A DNA stretch of 64,000 nucleotides from Panorpa germanica. Its lineage: Eukaryota; Arthropoda; Insecta; Mecoptera; Panorpidae. A program made the position numbers and the translations under genes. The notes beneath the pieces are model-generated. The model saw only the letters and a program-made list of their open reading frames with translations, searched no databases and was not told where the DNA came from. The stretch lies in assembly GCA_963678705.1 (NCBI GenBank), contig OY783219.1, positions 2,604,001-2,668,000 of the forward strand, read 5' to 3'. This document shows, one piece after another, positions 47,545-59,095 of the stretch (position 1 is its first letter; every line of letters begins with the position of its first letter).

Positions 47545-47655
47545 TCGTTGTGACTTAAGTCGCTTGCTTCTAGTTAAAGGAGTAGGTAGATCTAAATAGG
47601 GAGTAGTAGAACCATCTTGGCCTTAGTTCGAATCAAGAGTGGTTGTGAAACTGTT
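47545..47655 (+). mobile_element. Possible tRNA-derived SINE head (weak)
   Basis: CCTTAGTTCGAATCAAGAG (47622-47640) contains a B box (GTTCGAATC). TGACTTAAGTCGCTTGC, about 70 bp upstream, could be an A box with changes. Confidence 0.25.
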
Positions 47656-48679
47656 TTAGAAGTTCTACTCATTTCTGATTACTTGGAAATTATTATAAAA
47701 ATAAATGTATATAAATTTAGGACTCTACATAGAGTGATACGTAAGATAGTAGTCTAGCACTAGCGAAAACAAAAACAGCAAAAGTTTGTGACAATGATCA
47801 ACTAGACGCTCTATTGTAAAAGCTCTAGCCGTACTCAATGTGAGAGAGACACAGTTGAACAATCTTTGATTTGACTTCATGTAAGGGGTATGGCGAAAGA
47901 TTATATATCAATTTCTTTTTACTGCAGAGCCCCTATCTCTCGAACGTGTCATAGACTATAACATGTAATATAGATTGACAATAAGGACCTTGAAGTATTA
48001 GAATCATTCATGTAAAAAACGATATCGTGATCTCCGAGTTTGTCTTTACTTTTGGCTCTTTGTTGGTTCTTTGGTAGTTGTAGAGTTTATAAAGAATTGA
48101 GTATTGGAATGAGAACTGCGCTATGCAGGAAGAAAACGAGTGGTTGGAGGAATAAACACGGGGGTAAAATTTTATAATTGAAAGTTCTGTTCTGAAATAT
48201 TTGAAAAATTAATTTTTGTAAAAACTACACGATAATGTCCACCATTCTCTCATGTCAAAATGAACTTAGTTAAGTTTTTGTATTGTTAATTATCAATGCA
48301 CTAGTTTTGATTTTGCCCTTCGTGTTTATGTTTGTACACGAACGTGTTATGTTTAAATGTTTGTATGTGTGTGTGTGGTCAATTTAAACCATTCTAACCA
48401 TTATTTAAACACACAACGTTCGGACAATAGTTTTCCTCGCATTTCCTTGGCGTTGGCGTTCAATTGTGGTCATTGTTGCGAATTGAGGTTATGTACACAG
48501 TGAACGCAAACTACCTGTGTTACAGTAATAAAGCTGCATGTATATTAGTCAAGTTACTTGTTTTTAATCGTTAGGAGGATCGCTTCACTGACAAACAACT
48601 CAAAATCAGCACTACAAAACTGCAGGGAACTTTGCTACAGCTTTGTAATATACAAGTCTTACAATGGCGTTTATAGAAA

Positions 48680-49345
48680 GTCTTTAGTAGAAAAGAACGT
48701 GGGAGAGGAGGAACGAAAAGGAGAAAGGACTACTTTGAAAGGAACGGAATAACGACAGAAGAGGCAGAGAGAAGAAGACACAAGTGTGGAAAAGGAGCTA
48801 AGGAGCAGAGACAGAAAGATAGAGCAGCAGGAAAGAATGGAAACAATTGATAATAGTAAATATAATGAAAGATACAAGAGGATTTGCGAGAAAGAGATGC
48901 CGGAATACATACGAGGAAAATAGGTAAGGAACAGATAACGAAGAGAAAGGCAGCAGATACTGAGAAAATATACAGGTAAGCATGTGCAGGGTGTGCTGGA
49001 GAGAGATAGAAATGCTGGAGCACATTAAATATTCATGTAAGAAAAGAGTAAAAAGTGAAAAAAAGATTGTGCAGCTATTAAAGAGGGGTAGTAAAGAGAA
49101 GCAGTGGATGGTGGAGATAGAGATAAGGAGCGAGGAAAGAGAAGGAATAGCGGAGTAGAAACAGGAGGAAAAGTAGCAGGAAGAGATCTATTTCGTTTGT
49201 ATTTTTATTACTTCTTTTTTTACTTCAGTGAGAACGGGTAGAGAGGGTAGAATGGGTAGTAATTAATCACAATGTTATGTAATTTAAGGCGGAAGCCTGT
49301 ATTTTCTAGTGCCAAAAAACATTGAAATAAAATAGTAATAAATAA
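48680..49345 (+). mobile_element. LINE 3' end, best copy: C terminus, cysteine knuckle and 3' tail
   Basis: One frame reads DTSVEKELRSRDRKIEQQER, then METIDNSKYNERYKRICEKE, then MPEYIRGK and a stop (48776-48923). Another carries CRVCWREIEMLEHIKYSC at 48985-49038 (C-x2-C-x7-H-x4-C), followed by GSKEKQWMVEIEIRSEERE and a stop near 49158. This is the polymerase C terminus of a jockey/CR1-like LINE resembling those of other insects. At least one frameshift separates the two parts. The 3' tail ends with AAATAAAATAGTAATAAATA near 49345. Confidence 0.7.
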
Positions 49346-49419
49346 TACAATCTTTGTAAGAACACGATTTTAATTGTGACGTTTTTGTTACTAAGATACT
49401 TTTTTTATTGCGTTCTTTT

Positions 49420-49625
49420 CATTCTCTACCATTTACTAAAGCACTACAGCTTAGAGGAGCTAGAGAAGGATGAACGTGGATAGTGAAGATACAGAGAAGA
49501 AGGAAGAAAAGAGAGAGCAAGAGGAGACAAAGGAGGTGGTAGTTTAGAATGGTGAAGTAAAGGATAGAGAAAGTGACAAGGAGAGAAAAAGAAAGAGATG
49601 TCATTAGTTTGGGTTTATTTAGAAT
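49420..49625 (+). mobile_element. Purine-rich LINE relic (weak)
   Basis: A second purine-rich stretch 80 bp after the previous LINE end (GAGGAGACAAAGGAGGTGGT, GAGAAAAAGAAAGAGATGTC). No diagnostic motif is preserved. The assignment is by composition only. Confidence 0.25.
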
Positions 49626-50650
49626 GTAGAATACTTTTAATTTAAATTATTGACATATAATTAATGATTGAATGAATGTAAAACTTAGCGACATGCATTA
49701 AATCTAAATATTCATACATCAGCGCTACTTGACATCAAGTAGCTTGACCATTGTGAACAAGCTTCAATAAGAACTACTCATACAATTTGCCACAGCCCGG
49801 GGGGTCATTACGGGTCATTGTTTTGCATGTTTACAATAAATATTAAATAAGGAGTGTGACCTACTTTATAGTACACTTTCTTGCTACAAGCGGAGACGAG
49901 CGCCCCTTACGTCTTGCGCTTTGTTACCTGGATTATTTATCTTTATTGCTAGTTTCTTTGTTAAAACCTTTATTAAAAATGTAAGGTATTAAGTAAACTG
50001 TTGCAAATAATGTACACATGGAAAAACGAAACGGGAAAATGAAAATTACGAACAAGTCTGCAACTAATAGTACATTTAAAATAGCTTTAATTTTGAAGAA
50101 AGTAGAACTATCAACGAAATCTAACGACTTTTAAACATTAATAAGCAAATTTAATTTAGCTTACTTTGTTATTGTTCCCGGTGCATATAACACAAGTAAA
50201 ATTAGCTTGTCTTTCATATCTTCTACGTTAAAATATAGTATAACCATGTTTCAAAGATTTCAATAATTAATAATAACATTATTTTTCCATTTTTCTTTAC
50301 AATTTTCTTGAAGCTTCGACCACTAAAGAGTATTTATGATTGAACCCCAGTAATTATCAATATTTATTTGCCATCACGTATCAGGGGTTTAATTTTTCTA
50401 TTGTAATGATTTCTACTAAATCACTGCATTAAAATTTTCTTTCAATTAACATCCCCAACAATAACTCTTGTGTCAATAAAATTTATATTTCAACCCATAA
50501 AACAATAAAATTAAAATTTCCATCAATATTATTTAAAAAGAATTAAAAACCACACTCTTGACAGCCTGTGACAGACAGGGATGTGCCACCTTTTGGATGC
50601 GAGCACACTCACAATTTATGAAAAAAATAACACAATTTTCATTTCTTATA

Positions 50651-50860
50651 AATTCCACTAACACATTGCTCAATAAATTCGTAGGATGATATGATTTTTA
50701 GAAAGTACCAACCTTCAGACGATATGTCGCAAAATTTCATGATATTCCAACCATTACTTTACGAGTTACAGTAGTTTTAGTGACACTTTTTTTGTAATTT
50801 TCAAATCAAAAAAATTACATTTTAATTGAATAAAATACCAAGTCCATTGCTTTGCTTGAA
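50651..50860 (+). mobile_element. Mariner-derived short element, copy 4
   Basis: It begins with the inverted end AACACATTGCTCAATAAATTC followed by GTAGGATGATATG (50652-50685), then AGTACCAACCTTCAGACGAT and the shared 5' untranslated words. It ends with AAAATACCAAGTCCATTGCT, matching the truncated transposase start of copy 5. The right end is missing. Confidence 0.6.
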
Positions 50861-52087
50861 CGCGAATTCAAGTACGCGATCTGAATGTTCCTGTCCTCTG
50901 GAACAGCTCAATAGCCCTTAGGACAGATTCCATATTTTATTATTTTTTTAACTCTTATTTGTGTTTCATTTCAATAAATATAAATGTTTTTTTTTTGTTG
51001 TTTTTTTTTATTATATTATTTATTCATTTTATTTTTGAAATATTTCCACAAAATAGAAGAATCAGCCGCACCCAATTTAGGCGCCCCTTTTTAAGCTTTG
51101 CTAGTATGCCTTGAGAATCGGATCTCTCGTATTTATTTGGGTAGCGTAACTCAATTTGGGAAAACGACAGGAAAACCCTTTTTCCATGTCAAGCCGCATA
51201 TGCCAGTGCATTGGTACATCTTCTCGGTGGGTAAATAACCACGTGTACAGACGAAAAAGAAAATCCGAAAAACTGAAAAATTTAGTGAGTGGTGGTGAAA
51301 AGATATAATGAGGTTTACTAGATTCGCAAATTGTTGTACAGATGTTTAACCTTTGTTTTACAAGATCGCATCATATTTCTCATCAGACTCAAAACGTTCA
51401 ACAGAACTTTCCTAAAAATTTGTAGAGCGTGTTAAATCGTGCTATAAGAACTGATAGTGTATTACTTTTATCTAGAAACCTACACCACAATAAAATAAAT
51501 CCTTCAACCAACCAAGTGTCCTCTTCTCTCCAGTGTTAATGATTCGATTTGCACTTCAAGAGAGAATAAAGTTAAATAAAATATTTGTTGATATTCTAAA
51601 TATTGTCTCTGTCCTTGCCCTTTGACCTTTGCTCCTCCTCATCCCCCTCCAAATACTACACCATGTAACAATCCGTACATAAGCCCGAGAGCCAGCCATT
51701 TGATTATGCATATATTCTTGTTTTTGATATGAATGTACTTATATAGAAGAGAACCTTTTTACATATTTGATTTTGCTAGTTTTTTTTCTTTCTTCTTTTT
51801 GATGCTACGCATTTTTGATACATACAAATGATCCTAAATTTGATAATATAAGGATTTTTACCATAGCTGAATACTGCTACGAAGACAAAGATGTTAGGTT
51901 ACAGGGGGAATGGATGCAGCAGAAGGAAGGGAAGACGTCAGGACCGAAATGAGAGTAGTAAGAGAATTTTAATAAATTCTTAATTTAGTGAGAGTACAAT
52001 TTTATTTTTAATTAGTGTTTTCGATATTTTGGTATAAGCATTTATTTTAATTGAAATAGTAGAGAAACCAGTGACAGCGAATATTGT

Positions 52088-52410
52088 TAAGGGGGGGGTT
52101 AAGGTTTCAACTTTTTTTTTTTAATTTATTTGTATTATTGTACAACATATTAAGTTTATTGTGTAAAAATTTGAAGTCAATTGGAGTAAAACTGTCGGAG
52201 ATATAGAGTTTTAAGTCTTCGCCTGTTTGGTCTGCTTTCGTGTTACTTTGAAACTTTTAAATGCGATTTTTCACACTTAGCTTTTTCAGAGTCGGTGCCC
52301 AAAGCTCTACCTCTAAATCTACTGGACCGATTAATTTGAAATTTTGCACACTTTTTCTTTTCATAAATGCCGAGGTAACGCTATTGAAATTATTAATTTT
52401 TAAAAAATTA
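52088..52410 (+). repeat. Unclassified ~650-bp interspersed repeat, copy C (truncated)
   Basis: It matches the first half of copies A and B, from TTAAGGTTTCAACTTTTTTT through TCATAAATGCCGAGGTAACG. The second half is absent. It also carries an 8-base G run near the start. Confidence 0.55.
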
Positions 52411-52699
52411 CTAATTTTCAGTGAAGTGTTCTACTTTAAAGTGGTGCAGCACAATATCTATTGGAGATACAAAAAAATGTTGTATATACAAATTGTAGTA
52501 AATTGAGTCCTCTATAAATTTGATAATATACATTTTTATCGTAGGAACCACTGGTAAAAAGATATTTCAACGAAACAGTTTTCATACCTTAATAAAATAT
52601 CTTTTTGTTTATTTCACTTCTCAAATGCGGTCCTGCCCTACTCCAGACCCATCTTCAACAAATAGGATAGTTTTTACAATGATACACGTATATTTATAT

Positions 52700-52775
52700 G
52701 TTTTATTTGAGATCGTAATGCGCCTATCAACATTATTAAGGTTCAGGGTTCGATTCCCGATATACGTACCATACA
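52700..52775 (+). mobile_element. Isolated tRNA-like B box
   Basis: CAGGGTTCGATTCCCGATAT (52744-52763) is a perfect pol III B box inside a T-arm-like stem. The upstream part lacks a clear A box and no tRNA fold is possible. It is probably a SINE or tRNA relic. Confidence 0.35.
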
Positions 52776-53194
52776 TATCGTATACCATTGCTGACTACAG
52801 TGCCAAATAAACATAATATTTATCTCAAATATATTCATAATTTTATTACAGACATTTTTTTGTTTTTTTGTTGGTATTGAAGTGGTTTTGTTATCACAGA
52901 CAGATACGACACATCCTAGCAGGATCAGTTCGTCCTTTGTTTTACATTTATTCTGTATAAATCTCACTATCATATTATCCTGTAGATGTATTTCAGAATT
53001 GTGATTTCTTTTTGAGTTGCAGCAACAAAGCAAAACTCAATACGTATTTGTTATTTATTCGACATGAGAAATATAAAGGTACGCGTCCACATACCAGCAT
53101 AACGTCATAAATAAAGAAAACCTTTATAGTAATAAGAAATAATGTAATAAATACACAATACACAATTAATGTAAAATGATATATAAAAGGTATT

Positions 53195-53522
53195 GAAAAA
53201 TCTACTATTGAAATCCACTATTGAAAAATCCATATGATACCATTGGTACCAACCTTCAATCGAAATGTGTCAAAATTTCATGACAATCCGAGCATTAGTT
53301 TACAAGTTACACTGATTTCGGTGATGCTATTTTTGTAGTTTTCAAAACAATGAAAAAATCTGAATTTCGTGTTTTAATAAAGCATTGCTTTTTAATGGGA
53401 AAAAACACCAAGTCCGAATAAGACTTGTCAAACCATTGCTTTGCTTAAAAAATCTTGAATTGTTGATAGTGACGTCACCTATATGTCATCCTACGAACCT
53501 CATTGAGTGATGTGATAAATAA
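53195..53522 (+). mobile_element. Mariner-derived short element, copy 5 (retains transposase start)
   Basis: After the shared 5' untranslated block, 53351-53410 reads MKKSEFRVLIKHCFLMGKNT, the typical N terminus of a mariner transposase. A stop follows within a few codons and the rest of the gene is deleted. The right inverted end is TGACGTCACCTATATGTCAT then CCTACGAACCTCATTGAGTG (53470-53509). It is the most complete of the five copies and ties the whole group to mariner. Confidence 0.7.
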
Positions 53523-54315
53523 TATGTTCATAATTTTATACAAAGGAATCAATTCTCCGTATTTACAAATGTTGATGAATTAGAGGGGGTAGGGAGAGTG
53601 TAATAGCTAGGGGTGGGGAGGAAGAGGGTCGTATATCTAGTTACATTATTACGAACGCAGCAAAAGGCGAATGAAACAGTACAGTATAATTTGCAATATT
53701 ATAAATTTAATGGAGTAAATTAAATGAAAAATACTTGCAGAGTTTTTATATGGTACTGTAAATGCCCGAAACTTGGTGATTTATTAATTATAAATAAAAT
53801 ATTTAACTTACGTTAAAACAAGGATGGGGTAAGATGAAAATCTTGCAGTAGATGACTAGCTTAACTTGATTGTTATAGGATACACAAAAAAAAATTCTAG
53901 AAAACAAAATAAATTAATGTATATGCGTTACACAATTTCATGCTTTTACAGTAGCTATAAAATGAACAGTCAATGCTTTTACTCCATGAGGAAGAAACGT
54001 TGTATTTTGTAATATTGACAGAATAAGAAAATTAAAAATTCTCATTTTTTCTTCATTTCTTTGCAGACAAAGATATTGATATTTTTTATTTAACTGAAAG
54101 AACAAAGAGAAAAAGTGTTTTGTAATGAAAAGAAAAATATAAAATACAACAGCCGGTCCATGGAGGGTGGTAGTTAGTTACGAAAGATGTAAAGACGGAC
54201 TTACAATGGGAAATATACTCGCAGGCGTCTTTAACTGACTTCGTTTTCAACCATGTCTTAATTTATACAAAACAAAAAAAGAAAACTTTTATTTTATTTA
54301 TTAAATATATTTTCT

Positions 54316-54463
54316 AGCGTACTTTTTTATGCTGATTTCAAAACTGTAAGCCATTTTTAAATATCTGTATTATTTAGGCTTAAGCATGCTGATATCTCGA
54401 TAACAAGACACCTACTTAAAAATTAATTGCAGATTTGGAATCAGCATAAAAAATTACGTCAAG
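54316..54463. repeat. Imperfect inverted repeat (hairpin or MITE)
   Basis: CTTTTTTATGCTGATTTCAA (54325-54344) is complementary, with mismatches, to TTGGAATCAGCATAAAAAAT (54435-54454). The match extends inward through TTTTTAA / TTAAAAA for a stem of about 45 bp around a ~50-bp loop. It is a candidate small MITE. Confidence 0.45.
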
Positions 54464-54754
54464 AACCATACTCTGCTTTCAAATGTCTACTTAAAGTCAT
54501 CAGGCATTAGCGTTTCATCCAAAGGAGGGATAGAGGAGCATGTAGAGGCTACATGAAGGGAGGGAGGAGTTTTATAGAGGCCAAATTCGAACCACGTGGT
54601 TTATGAACACCCTCTTAACAAAATTACCTGTTATTTAATCCGAGTTACCTACTATACAACATTTTGTGACCTATTTTACTGTGTTTCTTACAATAAATCT
54701 ACTTTGTTACGCATTAATATAATTATAAAACTTCTAGCGTTATAAAGTCTTAAG

Positions 54755-55065
54755 ATAATAGAGGGTTTGTTGAGAGGAGACAAGGAAGGCCAGAGGTGAT
54801 AGATGAAGATACAGGCAATAAGGAAGGAGAAGCAGGAAACGGTTTGCCGAGAGGAGACAAAGAAGACAAGAGGTGAGGAAACAGTGAGAATGAAGGAAGA
54901 CTAGGGAAAATGAAGGAGGAGGGTCAAGAGAAGAAGAAGCAGAAAGTACTTTTGGAAATTAAAAGGTCTAGAATAGTTTTAAGTTTAATTTCAAGTTGAA
55001 GTTCTATGAAATGAATTAAGAATGTAGATTGTAAAGCCGAAAGGCGAACAATTAATTTAATATAA
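54755..55065 (+). mobile_element. LINE 3'-end relic with 3' untranslated tail
   Basis: The word GAGGGTTTGTTGAGAGGAGA is shared with 42935-42955 in variant form. The stretch ends with GTAGATTGTAAAGCCGAAAG, also seen at 33459-33478. It carries an internal partial duplication (GAGACAAGGAAGGC / GAGACAAAGAAGAC). The coding potential is lost. Confidence 0.5.
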
Positions 55066-55883
55066 TTAATGAAGTATCTCTGTAGGTCGACATTTAACAA
55101 ATTTTACACGTTTTTATATTTGTGTTTCCCGGGTATTTTAATACAGTTCACCAAAAGATAACATTATTCTTTTGTGCGATGGTCTTCTAAAACAAAACGC
55201 CTTCGGAATCCAATTTAACTGTAATATTTATCTTGTTCCAATTGAAACATTTTTGATATTCATATTCTTTTGATCTACTTGTATTCTATCACTGAAATAT
55301 TCCTTCTTCTGTGAACTCTGAACTCTGAAGTCTACTCTCGCTTCAAACAAATGCTTGCTTTTCCTATTTCCGTGGAATTTTCCTTCCTTAATTATACAAA
55401 ACCAAATATTTATTTCATGTTGCATTAAATTACTACGATAACTCAAAAGAGATTTACAACATGGCGTCAATAAGGCGTAAAAATGTTGTTGGTTACAATG
55501 TTGTTAACAGCCGATGTTGCTGTTGCTGGGGCAAGCTACAGCTTCACAGGTTTACGAGAATTATAATAATGGCTTCATCAGGGCTGGATTAGTGTTGATA
55601 ATTACTTGAGTAAGTCATAGAGTCAAAATATATTAAGACAAGTTGGTAGAACTCTCTTTGGGTGACTTTAACAGCGACAAGTAACAAGTAAAATATTAAT
55701 ATAAACCTACTATGTGTTGCAATAAGTGTACTAAATGTCTAGAGTGTTCACAGGTTCTTACGCTACAAACATTTTTGATCGGAATCCAATTAGGTGCGAG
55801 TCGTATCACTCTGAATGGTAATTGGAATCCTATTAGACATTAGTGAGACATTACATGAAGCTTTGGACAGCATGTCCCAACCG

Positions 55884-55931
55884 GCCGGAACGCTCCGTAC
55901 CCCCTCTGATGCACTTCCTAATACTTTCCAA
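55884..55931. repeat. 48-bp local repeat, copy 1
   Basis: GCCGGAACGCTCCGTACCCC followed by CTCTGATGCACTTCCTAATA is repeated nearly exactly at 56215-56262. GC-rich relative to its surroundings. The family is unknown. Confidence 0.6.
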
Positions 55932-56214
55932 ACGAGGTTTGCCGAGGTGCAAGTCGTGGTACTACCCAGTGCTACCACATGACGTTTGACTACTGTCTAA
56001 CCGCTTTCTGATACGAGATTGCTAAGATACGACAAATTGTTTGTAGGGGTAGTGACGTTTTCTGCTGGAATGTTTACAAATTTAAAAATTAGTGCATTGC
56101 ACTCAGCGCTGTTTATTAATATTTAATAAATTAGTAACAAACGCAATTTAAAATAAGCACTGCGCGTTTAATAACAAAATTTATACATGGATCAGTCTCA
56201 TCATAACAACATTA

Positions 56215-56262
56215 GCCGGAACGCTCCGTACCCCCTCTGATGCCCTTCCTAAAACTTTCAAA
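56215..56262. repeat. 48-bp local repeat, copy 2
   Basis: The second copy differs from 55884-55931 at only a few positions. The flanks diverge abruptly on both sides. Confidence 0.6.
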
Positions 56263-58929
56263 AGGGCAAAAGTTTGTTTTAAAATTTACAATTCTTAAAA
56301 TGTCTAAATAGTCCTAAATATCTATATAAATAAATTTCTCCAGGTATTGTATTTATGTTGCTTTTATCCCTAGATGCGGCTCTTATCATAACTATAAATA
56401 AAGTACTATAATTTTTAATAAAATTGAGATTAAGGGAAATAAAAAGCGCAGTTAATCTTTAATGTAGGTAGTTAGCACAATCCATGGGCCGTTGCCCGGC
56501 CCGTTCTATTAGCTGTACCGGATGTGGATTACGATGATTTGGTCAGCGGATATGCCCGAGTTGGTGTCATTATTCTGTATCTCGTTGTGTTTACCCATTA
56601 TCCCCTTACCCCCTATTACCCCAGCTGGCGGATGATGCGTCCCTTGCTATAGAGATTACGCTTGCAGGATTTAACATGTTTTTACAAAACACAAAAATCA
56701 CTTAATGGGCTTCGTATTCGATAACACCTTTTCATTTAAATCGATTTGTTAGATTTTGTGACATACAGGGTGTGGAGCGATCAAAATTACCAGCTAAACA
56801 TTAAATGTGTGCATTACTTTAAATACTTATAACGTCATAAATCAAATGCATTGGTTATCGAAGAAAGCGTATGCAGCGACAGCGCTACTAGCGATAAAGA
56901 CAAGCAGTTAAAGAGAAAAAAGAGACAGTTTTTAAAACAGTTCTGTTGTCAAAAAATAAAACAAAATCATGTTTCGTGTCATTTTAAAACAGTTTTGTTT
57001 TTCGAAAACAGACTGTTCACACTGAACAGACTGGTTTTGTTTCTAGTGTTTTTCTGTGTGTCCCATAAAAATTATAAACATGATAAACAACAACTTACAA
57101 GCGCAAATGTTCACAAAAAACGAAACTGCGTGTTCAAACCAAACAGACTAAAAAACAACAACAAACGTGTTTTCCTTTAATTTTACCAACTCCCGATGGG
57201 AATGTGTTTTGTTTACTAAAACAGCAACAAAATACAAAATGTTTTAAGAACTTTTGTTCGTGTTTTATTGAACTGTCTTGCTGGTGTGAAACCGGTATTT
57301 GATAGTTTGCTAGTGCTTCACTAAATAACAAAAGGAAAATCATCCCCATCCCCTGTTGAAAACCTTTATAATATATATCAATTTAAATTGGCGCCATTTT
57401 TTATAAATAACGCACATAAAGATTCCAACACGTTTCTTTGCAAGATAACATATTTCAATATAAGAGTAATTCATAATAATACAAAAGCAGCATCCTAGTA
57501 GGACGAGGGAAAGGTGGGGAGATGAGGTAAAGGACAAAGCCTCTAGTACCAACCAGTACCAGTCTTCAAGCCCTTCGAAGAGGAAGGACGTTTAGATTTA
57601 TGAGTACCGTTGTGTATCTCTCTTGATGTTTCTTTTTTATATCCATTCAAATTCAAATACTTCCTAAAGTAATTTCGAGGTTGATATGCAGATGGCTCTC
57701 GCTTCTCAAGTACCGTATGTATGGCGCTGGTGTTAGTGGCCATGTGTTGCCATTTTAGGAATATATTAATTGTAATATGTTTCACTTTTATTGTTAACTT
57801 AAAACTTGCGGATTCCTCAAGGGAGTGATAGAGATAGCAATATTGTTCAGCTTGTAAAATTGAAACCGTTGCCGAAAATTGAGTTAAGGGTGAAATCAAT
57901 TAAAGCAGTACTCTCTTTGCAAGTTCTGTCCACGCTTTAGAAACGTATTGGATTTACTGTAACGGGAGGAAAGCGGAAAGGAAGCTTAGACGTATGAATG
58001 TGTTATCATTGGAAATTTCCACGGATCTCAGTGGTTCCTCGTCTTACCATCAAACTCTTGACCGGAAATACTGATGTAAAAAAAACCATTTCACTCACTC
58101 ACCCTGTTTTTAGATATACCAAGAGTACTTCTCGCAAGTAGGTAGTTAAACAAAGAACGAGACATTTTTAAATGAAATCTTCGAGCTACAAGCAATCAAT
58201 TTCATATTAAATGTATATTCTTATTGAAGACATTGCTAGCCGTTAAGACGCAGTGCTTGAAATAGAATTCAACAGATGATTAATTCCGTATTGAATGATT
58301 AATTACAATGATGACACTTGCGACGTTCGAGAAGCAGTCTCTAAAAACCTTAACACAATTTTATAAGTAAGATTCTAAAACTTGGATCTTCTGATAAATA
58401 AGCTATCTATATGCACATGTCTGAAAGCACTGGAAAACCAGAGAACACCAAATATGTAAGTTTATGTATTTGCATGCCTGTCTCTGGTTCTTAAATCTCT
58501 GGAAACTACGAACTCTCTTAAACATAAATTTCAGTTTTTTAGTCGTAGTTAACAGAGGTTACGTTAAAGAAAAACTATTTTTCTTACTGTTTATGTCTTG
58601 GAGACATTTTACTATTTCCAAGTTTTAAAGCTGTTATAGTTTTCAGAGGAAAAATGTTTAAAGAAGTATAATACAGTTTATAAGTAAGATACGAAATAAA
58701 ACTCAGAAACAGACATTTCATTTATTTGAAATTTATGAATAAAGAAAGGTACTGCCGTAATTATGTGGGTATATCTTCCAATCTGTTCGACACAAGATTT
58801 TGGAGTGATGTTTCTTCATTTGGCAGGATAGAACGAGATCAATAGCCTTGTAGTTGCACCTTTACTTGATACAATTGTGCAGGATCATGTCAACAAATAG
58901 CACACACACTTTAACAAATTTACAATAGG

Positions 58930-59095
58930 TAGAATTAGTGCAGGAATATAAGGAAAAGTTATATAAATAAGTGCAGCAATGAGAAAAGATGAAGAAGATG
59001 GAAGAAGCGGAGTACCATACAAGATACAGGCAATTGTGGACGAGGGGGATGGTGGAGAATCCGCTAAAACAGAGAAGAAGTGATTCCACTTCTCA
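58930..59095 (+). mobile_element. LINE 3'-end relic
   Basis: It reads KKMEEAEYHTRYRQLWTRGM at about 58990-59050, matching the -KYNERYKRIWE- segment of the copy at 42440. It is short, with no cysteine knuckle. Confidence 0.5.

Larger units (their letters stand above)
44193..48679. other. No gene confirmed
   Basis: Apart from the AT-rich tandem repeat and one weak SINE head, this holds unsupported frames: 46662-46910 (82 codons) and 46987-47355 (122 codons), both plus strand. Neither shows a known domain. The GC content rises slightly near 46730-46850. Confidence 0.35.
55066..58929. other. No gene confirmed
   Basis: Besides the 48-bp local repeat, two unidentified frames stand out: 56851-57180 (109 codons, plus, very Lys/Asn-rich) and 57543-57899 (118 codons, minus). 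Neither matches a family I know. The first lies in DNA full of repeated AAACAG / TGTTTT words. Confidence 0.35.

Noticed and set aside
48671-49025. Overlapping minus-strand hydrophobic frames
   Set aside because: Antisense of the LINE copy at 48680-49345, whose plus strand carries the cysteine knuckle.
52744-52763. Functional tRNA gene
   Set aside because: Only the B-box/T-arm portion is tRNA-like. The acceptor, D and anticodon stems cannot be formed upstream.
57543-57899. 118-codon minus-strand frame considered as a small host gene
   Set aside because: No recognisable family, signal peptide, splice partner or duplicate. I could not support it beyond its length.
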